Source: Endomychus coccineus
Taxonomy: Eukaryota; Arthropoda; Insecta; Coleoptera; Endomychidae
Length of the DNA: 64,000 nt
Reading direction: 5' to 3'
NCBI GenBank assembly: GCA_958510875.1
Contig: OY294068.1
Coordinates: 84,540,116-84,604,115 of the forward strand
Shown here: positions 33,801-46,034 of the stretch, piece by piece
How positions within the stretch are numbered: position 1 is the stretch's first letter
How the letters are laid out: every line of letters starts with the position of its first letter
Notes under the pieces: model-generated
Database searches by the model: none
What the model was told of the DNA's origin: nothing
The model's input: only the letters and a program-made list of their open reading frames with translations
Program-made: the position numbers and the translations under genes

Positions 33801-35590
33801 GATGAAAAATCTAGACGAACTACATTTTCAGTATAGGACGGCTTATATTCAGGTTGATATTTTTGGCCAAGCTATTTTCATTCAACAGACAACTATTGTG
33901 CTTTTGAATTTAGACTAAACTCAGTTTGCAGAATTGGCCTGGTTGCTCTTCTCTTCATTAGGGGGTCACTGTTGTATGTCAAACACTCACGTCAACTTTG
34001 AAAATCAACGTTGCAATATTATCTCAGTAAAAAATTACAACGGTCACATCTGCTCAGAAAACATTGGTTTAAAATGCCTCAAACGTTGAAAAACCTATGA
34101 TTTCTTAACAAAATTCCATGAAACGCATTATATATATTGTCACTTCTCTTTCTGCTACAAGCTCAATGGTAGACATTTTCATGATAATGTATAGTGAGAT
34201 GTCATTCGATTAGAATCTCGGCTTGTGTTAATAACACCAAACCGGAAGAAAATTATTTTCTTTAGGTTCAATAAGACTCATCAAATCATCTCAACTGGTT
34301 GTTTAAAATTAGTCGAATTTGCACCTAGCTAAACTAAGCAGATTTCTATGGTATGAAACTAGAAAACATTATTTGTAATTCCATAATATGCAATAATCGC
34401 CTTCTTCATATTCTTTATGGAAGTGTCATTCTACAAGACATCTATGGAAACCCATTGATTACTTGCCCTCTGATAGTCCAATCGGGAATAACATGGGCTC
34501 AAGTAGAGGGTTTTCAAGAAAGAAGTTGAAATGCAAAATTCCATAAATTCGAAAATGTTTTCCTACTTGATTTAATACACTACTAAACTTTTCTTTTCAA
34601 ATTTCAACTAATCTAAAGCACTTTTCGACTGCGATACATATATATTATAACATTCCACAGTCGTATCTCATATAGAATTTTATGCTATATTCCGTGCTTT
34701 GTTGGCTATTTCAATTCTCCGCATGGCATGCGATCTGACAAGAAATAGAAATTACGTGATACGTATAGAAACGGTCATTCCAAGCCAAGGTTTTTCGAGT
34801 GCGACTGTATTCTTCGTGCCCCAGGTCGATTTATACAAGTAGAGTGATGCTTATAGCAACCCCAGATGCTTCAATTGAAATATCATTGTCCTACACGGAA
34901 ATGATTCGCAACGCCTCGAAATTATTGAAATTGTAGGTTATAGAAAAAACCAATATATATCAATAAGATATCAATAATTTCAAGCATCATTATTAATTTC
35001 AATTGAATTTTGAATATATAACATCACACAATCGTTTGCATCTTATTGAAATACTTTCGAATCCACCTTTCTTTTTATTTGCTTATCAAGCTTTCTTTCT
35101 GAAGATTTATAATTCAAATAATTAATTCTTATGATTATATTTCAAGATGTAATTACTGAGTTAATTGACAACAATATTTCTCATTAGAATATTTGCAGAA
35201 ATGAAGGTATTTTTTAATTTCATCCTTAAAATAATGTGGAAGGCCTTATTCAAGGTATGATTATGTTTCCCAAGATGCATTCCATGAGCAACCTTTGATG
35301 GCATATAATTTGTAAGATAGATGCGAGTTTATCAAATCAACCCACGAATTTATTACTGGTCAGCTGCTCATCTAGATGGGTAATGTACTTATTTCAGGAT
35401 TATCTTTATCGATTGAATCTACCGATGAACTTTCGAGAATAATCTCATAATCGAGACTCATTCCTTTATTTAAGAACCATTCCTCTACAGCTTCAACAAA
35501 TGCGATGCATCAGCAAAGAAATAAATATTTGAACCTGCCTGATGCTGCTTAAAAAATGTTCATATCTGATGGCCAAGTCAGTCAAGTTTT
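33800..35590. other. No identified gene
   Basis: About 1.8 kb of AT-rich DNA without long frames or recognised motifs on either strand. Confidence 0.45.
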
Positions 35591-35742
35591 TTCATTTGAT
35601 CCTGGTCAGGGCTGCTGCGAGCTCCAACGACATCGCAGCAGTCGCGCCAGAAGAACCTTGAACGCGGTTAACCGAAGCTACGCCCCTCATCGGTCGGTGA
35701 GTAGCTTCAAATTCCTGAAACGTGTGCCCTAATTATTCTAAT

Positions 35743-36425
35743 TCAACCCAGAATGACGACCTTCTGCATCCGGTCTATCAAAACCTGCGCCGAGTGCCTA
35801 CAGGCCGGAATGATCTTCAAGTTCAAACGCAGCGAAGACAGACTTCCGCCCAAAACACCGATGATCAGAACCACTAATAAGAAATTATGGCCTGAGTATA
35901 GCGTGCGGAGCTCGAACAGGAGATCTTGATATTTTGTCCAGTTTTCCGCCTCTTTCAAGATCATGTTTTTCTCTGCTGGAGCAGAGAATTCGATGACATA
36001 GATAGTTTTGCTTAGTTTATCGAGGAGGACAACGTCAGGCCTATTTGTTTGTATGGACCTGACGGTCGGAAACGGGTAATTCCAGTAGATCTGGCATTTT
36101 CCGTTTCCGAAAACGGACTCAATATCTCTTGGTATGTAAGGCATCACCGGCTCTTGGTCTATTCGGTACGAATGCCTTAGATGGTAATGTAGCACCCGTG
36201 GGGCCGCATTATGGCGATGAGTGTACGCCGAGGCCGCTTTTGCCGGACATGCCGACAGAAGGTGGAAAAGCGTCTCAGTCGCCTTTCGACAGGCCCTGTA
36301 GCTGATGTCAGGGATCTGCACACCCTTCACATTGCGGCGATAGACCAAGGTGTTGATTACGCCATCTTGGCAAGCTGCGGTAAATCCCTCAGTCTCGAAA
36401 GTAAGATCGGCTGACCTTAGGTAGA
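35743..36425 (-). pseudogene. R2/R4/Dong-type LINE C-terminus with restriction-like endonuclease
   Basis: The minus-strand frame is open from about 36425 (YLRSADLTFETEGFTAACQD) to the stop at 35743, about 227 codons. It contains a CCHH knuckle, CRACRKATETLFHLLSACP followed by H residues, and then the restriction-like nuclease core: RPDVVLLDKLSKTIYVIEF, where PD, D and E are the metal-binding acidic residues. A conserved tail ends RMQKVVILG. This is the part of the R2-superclade ORF that lies after the reverse transcriptase; the RT itself is absent, so the copy is 5'-truncated. A short GC-rich 3' UTR follows to about 35600. The frame is unbroken, which suggests a fairly recent insertion. Confidence 0.8.
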
Positions 36426-36429
36426 CACT

Positions 36430-38200
36430 TCGAAAGTGTCGTGTATCTAGTATTATGTAACTAGTATTGTGAAGTTACAGGCAAAACTACTTCACACTGT
36501 TCAGATTTAGATAGTTTAGGAGCAGTTGAGAATGCAACTACACCTTGTGAAACATTGAATCGAGTGACAGTAAAAAATTAAAGAATGTAATATTGGTAAG
36601 AAATTTCAGGAAAATTACTTCCTCTATCTCGTATTAAATTTTAAGCACTAAAATTCGGACTACACTGTGTGATGTATGAAGATGGAATTCATCTGACTGA
36701 CTGACGAAACCTTCTGTAGTTTTGAAAAAAATAAAAATATCTAATTTTCTTAGGTTTCAGCATTCTGTTTCTCGAAAAAGAAGTGTTTAATGAGAATATT
36801 CACTTAACATTACTTCTCACTCAACAATCACGAAATCTGCGAATGTCTTTCTCAAACGACGTAGCCACCGGCGATGGAAGAAAATTGTAAACAAATTACA
36901 GGCTGGAAGAGACAGAACGAAGTGAAGAAAAGATATATATCTACGCCGCTGTTATAGCTTTCATATCATGTCTTCAAAAAATTAAATTATACATCTCAGT
37001 ATTTAAAGGTCACTGATAAGCATAACCCTGGAAACTTTGTTTGTAAAATATACAATAATGATTTCGAATACTTGAAGATGATATTCCCGACTGTAGTTAT
37101 TGTTTCATTGATAGCATGCTTCTCTCAGTTGAGTTGTGATTGTTATCATTTCATCGATCAGGGATTCTTGATTTACTGTTTTGAAATCGTGGGGATTTAA
37201 TTCTTAGTAAGTAAGAATCTAATTTGTCACCGAACATCAGTCACAATGTACATAACCACAATTTACCAAAAATTCCACGTATTCAACAGTGTCATATATA
37301 AAACGATCTGTTTGCGATTATTTAAGGGTCTAAGAGGAATGAGTGGATCTGAATTTCTCGCTGGGTAGATACCCGGGCCATTTGCTCGTTTTGCATGATA
37401 ATGAATGAATTAGCGTGATGATCAAATAATCTAGGAATCTAGAATGTTTACAGTACACAGTTTCCATGTTATTTAGTTCTGACCGGGAATGTTTCCTCTT
37501 AATTATTATGGAGTTAGGAGCAAAATAGTGCACGTATAAATGAAAACCATGTGAGCCAGAAGTGTTATGGTGGTTGTTGTACATAACTTGGGGAATAAAT
37601 TAGGTCTGTCTGATCAATAATAAGTAGAGTATTGATTTTGTGTTTGTTGATTTTCATAGACTTCAGCAAGTATAGTTTTCAAGAGATTCCGGAGAAGGAA
37701 TGATCATTATTGAAAAAATGATCTGGAAAAGGTGGAACCTGTTTCAAGTCTTGAGCATCTTTTATGTTCATCAAACGTAACAGAAAATAACTGACCTGTT
37801 TATACCACGTAAAAGGAATCGCGTTCCTAACAAGACAACATATAAACACCAGATGTATCAAATGTCTTTGTTTTGTCATTATCATTAAATAGGATAATAT
37901 GTCGTGATTCAGAATTAGCTTAAATGCTATATTCAAGTTGTGATAGATTGTTTCCATGAATTTTCCAAAATAACTTAGACAAGGTAACAAATCTGTTTTT
38001 TTTTCGAATTTTAAATTTTTAGGGATATACTGTAGTGAATGTTATTCTGTTGTTGACGGTTGATCAATGTATTTATTCATTTATTCACGACATTATCAAT
38101 TCAACAAAGTACATATTGCTCTACTTACTACTTAATTCTGTTGTTGTCTCTTTTAGCCACAAAAACATTTTTTATTCTTTATTAGATGTTAGTTCCATTT
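36430..38200. other. No identified gene
   Basis: AT-rich; minus-strand frames at 37330-37584 and 37679-37990 show no recognised domain. A short perfect hairpin (GACACTT/AAGTGTC) lies at about 36424-36440, directly beside the LINE. Confidence 0.4.
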
Positions 38201-39105
38201 CCAAATTGATTATTCTGTATTATGTACTGGAAAATTATGTTACATATTTTGATGTCGTTGTTATTTAAAAGATTTACAATGTTGGTCGGAAACATGACGC
38301 CTAGCTCTTGTAATTTTTTATTGGAAGTGCATTTTCATAAAGATGACAGCCAAAAATATGTGATTAAGTTCTCCAATAGTTGTGTTATCACAAGAGCAAT
38401 TTGCATTTTCTCTAATACTAATTTTGGCTAAAGGTGAAGGGAAACTTCCATGGTTTAATTCAAGTCGATTTTTGGATAATCTGGATATAAAAGTGTAAAT
38501 GGGTTTTTTGAAAATTCTACAAAAATTACTCTGCCTTCCTTTTATTTATCACCACTATAGCGTTTGGCTAGACTGATATATTTATTTAGTGTGACTACGT
38601 CTATGGTGGTCCCTGAAATTATAGCTTTTTTAGCCGCATTGTTTGCTAAGAAATTTCCTTTGATTCTTGCATGTCTTTTCACCCATACAAAATTAATATT
38701 GGCACCTCGAATATACAAGTCAAAACATATCACTGGGATATCGATCACAATTTCATTTTTATAGTTTTTTAGAGTTTCGAATTCTTCTGATTTGAGTACA
38801 GACATGGAATCTGATGTTATTATTAAGTTACTCGTGTTAGTTCTGTTTGCCAATCCGAGTGCCTCCAGAATCGCTATTGCTTCTGCAGTATAAAGAGGTT
38901 TCATTCAGTAGTTTATAGTATCCAGTTCAGTATGCCCATTACTCAGTGACCAAGCGCAGCCTACTCCTGATGTACATGTTTTTGAGTCATCCGTGTATAT
39001 GGCAATAGAATCTGGTAATCCAAGCAAAACACTCGAAGATCTAAACAAAGTAATAGTAGAAAGTCTATTTCTGGTTAAGTGGCAGGAAATCACACTTATC
39101 AACAT
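38200..39105 (-). pseudogene. LINE with RNase H domain (I/R1/Nimb-like), 3' part
   Basis: On the minus strand, 39105-38905 contains IAIYTDDSKTCTSGVGCAWS, the first RNase H motif. After a stop, 38904-38542 gives the next motifs: YTAEAIAILEAL, then ITSDSMSVLKS, then FVWVKRHARIKGNFLANNAA, the WVxxHxxIxGNxxAD motif with the usual D changed to N. A C-terminal knuckle CSCDNTTIGELNHI lies near 38400. RNase H removes RNA from the cDNA hybrid in I-group LINEs. Only the 3' part is present, and the altered residue and the stop mark it as dead. Confidence 0.85.
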
Positions 39106-39114
39106 AAGAGTAAT

Positions 39115-39665
39115 TTATGATTCTAACAGACTCTTATAATGAATCATGTTTTTTAAATATATACATACAAGGGCAAGGGGAAAAGTTCCTGAAAAATTGA
39201 ACAAGAAATGATTTATTTGGTCAAAACTTATTTTATTTCTCAACATAATCTCCTTGTAGCCCAATACGCTTAGCCTTTTTCGTTTTTCTAATTTCTCGAT
39301 CCCTTCCAAATAATACGATTTCGGCAATCCTTCAAAACAGGCGTTTGTTCCAGCGATGACCTCATCGTTGAAGCCAAATCTCTTTCCGCCGAGCCATTTC
39401 TTCATATTTGGAATTAGATAAAAATCGCAAGGGGCAAATCTAGAGAATAAGATGGATGACGAACCAATTCTTGGAGCAATGGCTGCAATTTGGACATTGC
39501 GCCTGCGAAGCTGTGCATCGGTGCGTCGTCTTGTTGGAAGATCACTTTTTTTTTTTCTTTGCCAAATGAGGCATACTTTGCTTTAAATCGGCGTCAAATC
39601 GATTCAAAAGCTCTGTATAATATACACCGGTGATTGGTTTACCCTTTAGATTTCGTGGTCAGTGT
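39115..39665 (-). pseudogene. mariner transposase fragment
   Basis: Minus strand: KGKPITGVYYTELLNRFDAD near 39640, then FQQDDAPMHS near 39540 (second catalytic D). PCDFYLIPNMKKWLGGKRFG near 39410 carries the third D, and NACFEGLPKSYYLEGIEKLE is near 39330. The N-terminal half is missing and a frameshift lies near 39480. The sequence GGCAAGGGGAAAAGTTCCTG at about 39175 may be the 3' terminal inverted repeat. It lies between two LINE remnants. Confidence 0.9.
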
Positions 39666-39740
39666 ATGCGAAAAAATATACACTAGAACGATTCATAAGT
39701 ACAAGGTAATGTTTCTACTACACAAATGAATATATATTTT

Positions 39741-41643
39741 TTAATGGAAAAAAACGTATGAATGAAAATATATGTACAATGTTTTAACAACTCTTTTGGA
39801 TGAACTTACATCGAAAGTATCACTGAATCTAGAATCAGGTATTTGATTGATTGTTTCTTCATTGTAAACAGTGGAAAAATAAATAGCAAAAAGGTTCACT
39901 ATATCTGAACTATGATCAGCAACAGAATCATCATAAGACATTTGTGCTGGTGAAGTATATGATTTCTTCTTATCATTTATTAATTTACAAAAGTTCGGCG
40001 GTGTATTCACAATGTTATTTTTCATTTTTTGGGTGTAAGGCTGGGAACATTCATCTCTTAATGTCTTACATTTAGTTCTGGGACTTCAAAATTCTTCATA
40101 AATTTGATGATTACTTTTTTATTCTTTATGAACAAAATTTTTTATTAAATGATCAAGCTCTTTAGCTCTGAGTTATACCAGACTGGGAAAGAAGATGTTC
40201 GAAATTCTTTAATTGGGACATATAAGTCAAGACCTGTGTGAATGTTTTGACAAAAATGGAAAAGTTGCATAATAACCTCATTTTCAAAAATATTCCAATT
40301 GGTACTGGAGAAAAGTTGTTCATACTTTTTGTAGCACCATTCTTGGAATCATAATAGTATTCAGTGTAAGACGAAACAGGTTCTACTTCATTTCGGACAT
40401 CAAAGGTAACAGCAATATGGTGTACGGAATTGCATTTCTTCCAATTATGGGAGAACAAAAAAATATTGAATCCAAATATACATTTTAGAGTATCTGATAC
40501 AAATTATGGTAGCTGAAAGCATTCATAAATTAATTTTCAGAACAACTAATAATCGCACCAAAATTATCATTACTCCACTTTTTTTCAGGAATGTTAAAAC
40601 CTTCACAAAGAATTAATGCGATCACGATACTCTTCTCAAATACCATCAACGATATTGACATCTTATCTTCATCTAGAGATAATCTGATGGAAAGTTGTTC
40701 TACAATTCCTAAAGAAACTTTAATCATATTTACAGAAAAGCATTTTCTGACAGCTATTAATATTCCACCACCTGGGTTTTTAAAGAGCTAGTTTCGTTTC
40801 TATCCAGCCTGAATAACTCAAATCCTTTTAATTCCAATTCAGTACTAGAAAAATATTCAGTGCGGCATGTTTCAATTAAAATTATAACATCATACACTGA
40901 ACATAAAATATTCTGTTGTAATCATAATAGCTTAGTTCACATTCCTCCCGTTTTAATGATAACTAGACACCTTTTCAATCTTCACTTTTTTTGAGATTGT
41001 TTGACTATCTGAGGCATTCCATTGTTGTATTTTATGATCAAATCATTTTCATCATTCAGTTTCCTCTCCTCAACTTCTCCCTTTATATTATTTCAGTTAT
41101 TCACTTGACAAGGTGTCAGATCGTTATTAACAAAAAATCTGTTATTTTTGAAAGCATCCGTCTTTGACCTAATAACTTCACTAGCATTTTCTGCGCGTGC
41201 TAAAACCACCTTCAAAGCACGGGGCCTTAATTTTTATTATTTTTCCCCATTCTTCAAACCTTATTGATGTCCATGGTAACCTGTTTTTTATCAATTCCTT
41301 CCTTGCATTCAGATCAGAAGAGCTAACTTCAGGGAGATCGAAGATTATTACATAGTTTGATCCTAATTGCCTTCCATAAATTTCATCAATAATCACATCC
41401 TCATTGATCAAAGGAAAGCGGTCAATTCCATCTCTACTTTGATTTGATCCAACTCCTTTCGCAGAATTGCAGATCATCTATTTGTTTTATCAACTGTGCA
41501 ACCAGTTTCACACCAGCTATACAGTCATCACAGTAGAACCAGAGTAAACGCTTTCTTTTCAAGGCCTTCTCTTTGAGCTCCGATCCAATCAAATCAGAGC
41601 ACTCGGTATATACATATCTTTTCAGCAATCTCAATTCAAGCAT
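39741..41643 (-). pseudogene. LINE family D: ORF1 and endonuclease part, broken
   Basis: Minus strand from right to left. An ORF1-like part at 41643-41181 has LKRKRLLWFYCDDCIAGVKL and a LINE ORF1-like stretch (SNYVIIFDLPEVSSSDLNAR). A decayed endonuclease region occupies 40800-40160 (for example EQLSIRLSLDEDKMSI). The linker just before RT follows at 40025-39741 (FCKLINDKKKSYTSPAQMSY, then NLFAIYFSTVYNEE). RT is absent; the sequence stops near the mariner fragment. No block is longer than 100 codons, so the element is old. Confidence 0.6.
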
Positions 41644-41989
41644 GACTCATCACTGGTGATTTTACATTTGATGTATTCCATATTTTATATTATTCAGTTC
41701 ACCTGAGTCCTGACCTGTTATGTTTCCTTCCGTGTTCCATATGTTCTTATCAGCATTCTTTTTTACTAGATTCTTTCCTAGCTGTTATCCTTTTTTGCTG
41801 GATCTGTTATTCCACTTGTCACACTAGCAAATTGCTGATTATTCAAATAAATTTTTGGAGTGACCATCAATATCGAAAAATCTTGTTTTGTAGGTAATGA
41901 CTTCGAATAGACATGACAGTTTCTGATATCAGAAGCGGGTTATGAAGGTTCAACATAGTGATGTTTAATTTTACAATATGGATAACAGT

Positions 41990-42300
41990 TCATTATATAT
42001 AAATTCTCGGGAAACAGGCCAAACTAACACATATGCTTATTATTTCCGTCTTTACGTACGTTTCAGTCTCACGACCATCACCAGAAGACGTATCAATATC
42101 AAAAACGGTATTTCTTAAAACTAATTGTATCAGAAGAGTCCTCATCAATCCAATTTCAATTAAAGATGCCCACGTCGTCAAATCGAGCAGGACCATGAGT
42201 AATCGAAATTGTAACACATTAATGTGAAAATACATAAACGTACGGAAATACGAAAAAAATAAGCGTATGTGTTGGTGTGACCTATTTTATTGCCTGGGTC
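41990..42300. mobile_element. Hammerhead-bearing inverted-repeat element, decayed
   Basis: Related to the 433-bp element at 51.6 kb. It begins TATATAAATTCTCGGGAAACA and contains a hammerhead-like motif on the minus strand. The centre holds ATGCCCACGTCGTCAAATCG. The right arm (GTGTTGGTGTGACCTATTT) lacks most of its ribozyme motif. It ends CCTGGGTCAAGAATC, the motif found at the left end of the 51.6-kb element. Confidence 0.65.
42048..42089 (-). ncRNA. Hammerhead-like motif with mutated core
   Basis: Stem I GTCTT/AAGAC is perfect and extends one further C-G pair. The first core box is CTGGTGA (consensus CTGANGA). Stem II GGTC/GACT has a G-U wobble and a GTGA tetraloop. GAAAC then GTAC closed by AC/GT forms stem III. 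The A to G change in the core should abolish cleavage. Confidence 0.5.
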
Positions 42301-42842
42301 AAGAATCATTATTAATGATTGAATTTCTTATCACATAGTAGAGGGTGAGACGCAACATTTGGAGAAATTATTATTAACAAGAAATTTGTGAATTTGTGTT
42401 CCATTTTTTCAATTCCAATAATTACTTGCAGAAAACAGAAAATTCAGTATCATATATATGAATGATAAAATAGGACACTCGCCCTTTGTTTATGTCACTT
42501 ATATTGGAGAACACTTGTATTGATTATTTTTTACGTTGGTACCAGGTTTAGGATGATGATAACTTATAACAGAGTTCACACTGTAGATACACTATAAAAC
42601 TATAAATAACAAATATTCACCCTCATCCACTAAAAATATTGTCAAAGTAGCCATCATACGAGTGCTCTCATGATGGCTACATGGCAGCCGAAATTCCTCA
42701 GTTTTTAGTAATGGTGCACTTCTCTCGTTTTTGATAATTATTACTCTCGGAAGTTTATAATTTTCATGAACTTTTTCTCATCTACTGACGCTTATTGCCG
42801 TACTAGATCATCACAATGAATTGATCATTTTTCTCTATTATA

Positions 42843-43760
42843 AAGGATGTCCCAGAGATAGTAGCGGGAAATGAACTTGGGGTGTCCCTTCTAGGGGGTA
42901 TTCCATATATAATTTTCCGATCAGACCATTCCCTGACAAGTTACAGTCCTTTGAATATTGAGGTTGGAATGCGTTTTTTTCACATTATTGATAGCAATAG
43001 TACTTATTGCGGTTTTTGCTTCTCTGAAAGGAAGGGGTGGAATGAGACACCTCTTCTACATCTAATACCAGAACTTTAACATTATTGAAAATTTTCCTCT
43101 GAAAAAATATTTCCGGTTTTCCTAATCAATGTCAACACTTTTTCATCACACAGAAATTTCGATTTCTTGTTTCGTCATTCGATATTTCAGTTGCTGCAAA
43201 GGAATGAGGAATAGCCTTGTAAGACCATCTAATTGTTCGATAATTTTGATCTGGCGAAAATATTTCCACTAATTATGGCAAGACGAATGTTTTCAAATCA
43301 AGAGTATGCCGAAATGTATTTGATTTATGGCGAACCAAGATGTAACGTGGATAGTGCCCAGAGAAAGTATATCGGAAGGAACACTGATCCGAAATCCGAA
43401 CTTGCGTATACCTACACAAAAGATTAGTAGAAAGTCGAAATTGCCAAGCAAGAATGCAAGAAGGAGTGGAAAAGGAGTAGAGAATGAATAGGGAATTTTG
43501 GAGTATTTTGAGGCCAACCCGCGAAAGATGGTTAAAGAAAGGTCAAGGAATTTTCATGTACCTGCGACATCCATTGGGGGGCTATTTAAGACACATTTGT
43601 TCCATACCTATCATTTCCAAAAGGTACATGAGTTATCGCGGCAAGATCATCTACACAGGATAATTCTCTGCAGGATGATGACAAGATTAATGTGGAGAAA
43701 TGAATGCTTCCTGGAAAAATTTATTCGGAAATTAATTTGTTGGTTCTGACTTATCAACCA
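42843..43760 (+). pseudogene. Tc1/mariner-like element with DUF4817 transposase start
   Basis: The element starts with a terminal motif GGATGTCCCAGAGATAGTAG at about 42845. 43275-43427 encodes MARRMFSNQEYAEMYLIYGE, a helix-turn-helix start of the DUF4817 type found in insect Tc1/mariner relatives. 43498-43749 continues with EYFEANPRKMVKERSRNFHV and YHFQKVHELSRQDHLHRI, the linker before the DDE core. The catalytic domain and right terminal repeat are missing, so it is 3'-truncated. Confidence 0.75.
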
Positions 43761-43943
43761 ATATTTAAATGGACCTGTATTTTTGATTGCACGATTAAAT
43801 GTTGGAGAACAGGTTAGGTCTCAGGCGGAATTCCGCTGAGTCCACGCCACAACATGTGGTGTATGCACGATGGCACTTGTTCCCATTTCAGCTCGAAGAT
43901 ATTCAAATAACACCTTCACGGGTCAATTGATAGGTATGGAAGG

Positions 43944-44271
43944 AAGTGGTCAGGTTAGGGGGCCAGGTAGCTCAGATCTTCTGATCACTGTGGCTGCCGG
44001 TTGCGGGTTCGAATCCAGCAACTGCGAAATTTTTCCGATGGCCCGAGAAAGTGGTGCGGCAAGATACAATGGGCTGTCAATCGCAAGTGTCATCGTGACT
44101 GCCCTGGTTGCAGGATCGAGCCTACCACACGAGGTGGAGTGTTTGGTGGGTATATCTGAGGTGATTAGTTCGGGACTCAGGGACTCCCACACTACCTTAT
44201 GGGATGTTACAGGACCATAAGGTGCTCATAAAGGGTTTTAATCATCCCGCACCCCAAAAAAAAAGTGGTCA
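43944..44271 (+). mobile_element. tRNA-derived SINE with 9-bp target-site duplication
   Basis: The body is 43953-44262. A pol III A box lies in TAGCTCAGATC at 43968 and a perfect B box GGTTCGAATCC at 44006-44016, inside a tRNA-like head. A tRNA-unrelated body follows and ends in a short poly(A) tail at about 44255-44262. The flanks are the direct repeat AAGTGGTCA at 43944-43952 and 44263-44271, so the insertion is recent enough to keep its duplication. A 116-codon open frame across it is incidental. Confidence 0.88.
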
Positions 44272-44699
44272 TCCAATGCCTTCTAGATATACTAAAGTGA
44301 AACTTATTGTGTACTGTTTTGGGTGACATATCAAAAGTATTGTATATGGTACAGAGATTGATAACGAGGAGGAGCTACAACATGAAAATCACCCAAGATT
44401 CGAAAAACAATATTTGTTACTCTCAAAACTTCCTCAATACAAGAGACATTAGTATAATCTTAACAACCCATGTTTTTCAAATAATATTTCATCCACTCAT
44501 GATTCCTCCTAGTCGTAGAATTTTGTTCTTTTATAATATTCAAGCTCTCAAGTTGGGAATGTGGATTGATGAAATTCCCAGTTTCCGAATCGCCAATGAT
44601 GAGTTGTTCATCAAACGATATCAGATTTATCAATCCAAATATTATGATTATTATCTATTCGATTAAATACACATTAGGTCGTTGCGTTTTCTGTGACTC

Positions 44700-45125
44700 C
44701 TTATCGTTTTTTCTAAGATATCTTGCAAAATATATGTAACAGGAACCGTCATGTGAACTGTTCAATAATTTCAAGCAATTCCGTAGACCAATTGGGTGAG
44801 CATCCAAAAATACCTTTAGCTCCACTCATTGAAGAACTCCCAGCCTCGATCGCTTTGCAAATGGTTGGATATACGTCCTTTTGATTTTAAATAACATAGA
44901 GTTAACAGCTGTCCGAAGTTCTTCGGTTCCAACTGACAAGTTCACATAAATTCTTAGAAGCCAGATCCATCTGCCACTTAACCCTCTTATGATTGTTCTG
45001 TGACGTTCAAAATAGTTCCTACTTGGTTCATGAAGTTCATATACAATTTGTTCTTTACTCATCTTATGAACATTTATATTTACTTCTACCTTAATGTAGT
45101 TTCTTTGAACACGTGTCAAACACAT
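44700..45125 (-). pseudogene. Retroviral-type integrase fragment (Polinton/F54H12.3-like)
   Basis: Minus strand: MSKEQIVYELHEPSRNYFER followed by RRTI-like RHRTIIRGLS at about 45060-44980, which resembles the start of the integrase core in Polinton-type and related insect elements. After a frameshift comes NHLQSDRGWEFFNE at about 44865-44820, matching the second catalytic aspartate region (LQxDxGxEF). It is broken by frameshifts and lacks the third acidic residue region. Whether it came from a Polinton, a Ginger or an LTR element cannot be decided here. Confidence 0.55.
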
Positions 45126-45824
45126 GTCTGTGTGTTGGAACAGGTATCAATACATGTCTAAATGTCAAACTATTCACACACCTGCTGTCTATTCTGTTTG
45201 CAAATGAAGGTCTGATGATATCATTATATTCAATCTTACAAGCCTGGTTTCCTTACCGTAATATTGAAGAATCTCGATCAGCAAGTGACAATTCCAATAT
45301 GTGTTTACAAAGTTGGAAAAAAAAAGGGAGATTGTTGTTGAGTGTAAGAATTAAATTCATTCACAAAGATTCAACTACAACTCCTCAGTTATAAAAAAAG
45401 TGCCTTCGTGTACAATCCCAACACATTACAATCGCCTTTCGTTGGGTGGTGTCGTCACTGCTCTTGGTCGTATTGTCTTCTCCGCTCTATTCTGGGATGC
45501 ATGACTTCCCATTGTCGTTTCCTTGTTTCAGGTCATTTTCAGCTTACATTCATCTTTATTTTAGACGTGTTCATTGAAATCGATATCGATGTTGCTCGGT
45601 GGACAGGTAAAACGTAATTGATTTGATCCTCCGTTACGTTTGCTCCATATATTGATTGTAAATACGAAAGAACAATACCTGCAAATATGGTCTTTCAACT
45701 ATACTAAAGACAAATTTAACTATAAAATGTGTTGGCGTTATTAACATATATTCCATCATTCGTAATGAGCGAGTGGATGAATTTTAAAGCACGTGACTTA
45801 ATGAGAACTTCATCGTAACGGCTG

Positions 45825-45852
45825 GCGATCATAGTTCGTGAACTATGATCGC
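45825..45852. repeat. Perfect 13-bp inverted repeat with 2-base loop
   Basis: GCGATCATAGTTC and its exact complement are separated only by GT. It lies about 580 bp upstream of the OBP exon at 46429. It may be a transposon footprint or a cruciform-forming site; no function is evident. Confidence 0.9.
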
Positions 45853-46034
45853 AAACCAATATAGTGAAAGTGTCGATGAGTGGAAGCTCAGTATATCAAC
45901 CACCACAGCCTATCTTCCAAATTCCAAAGGTTCAATTTAATATTAATGAGCATGCGTTAAAAATCATCATACTGTGACAGCTCAACGATTGATTTGTAAC
46001 AGTGATAACTGCCATGACACCTCGTCGAAGACAG

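Noticed and set aside
43968..44030. A stand-alone tRNA gene
   Set aside because: A and B boxes are present, but there is no full cloverleaf, and the sequence continues into a tailed, target-site-duplicated SINE body.
43870..44220. 116-codon plus-strand frame and an 80-codon minus-strand frame
   Set aside because: Both lie over the tRNA-derived SINE and have no domain; they are by-products of its GC-richer sequence.
44307..44666. 119-codon plus-strand frame as a receptor or membrane protein
   Set aside because: Composition is AT-driven and lacks any membrane-segment pattern or motif; it lies between the SINE and the integrase remnant.
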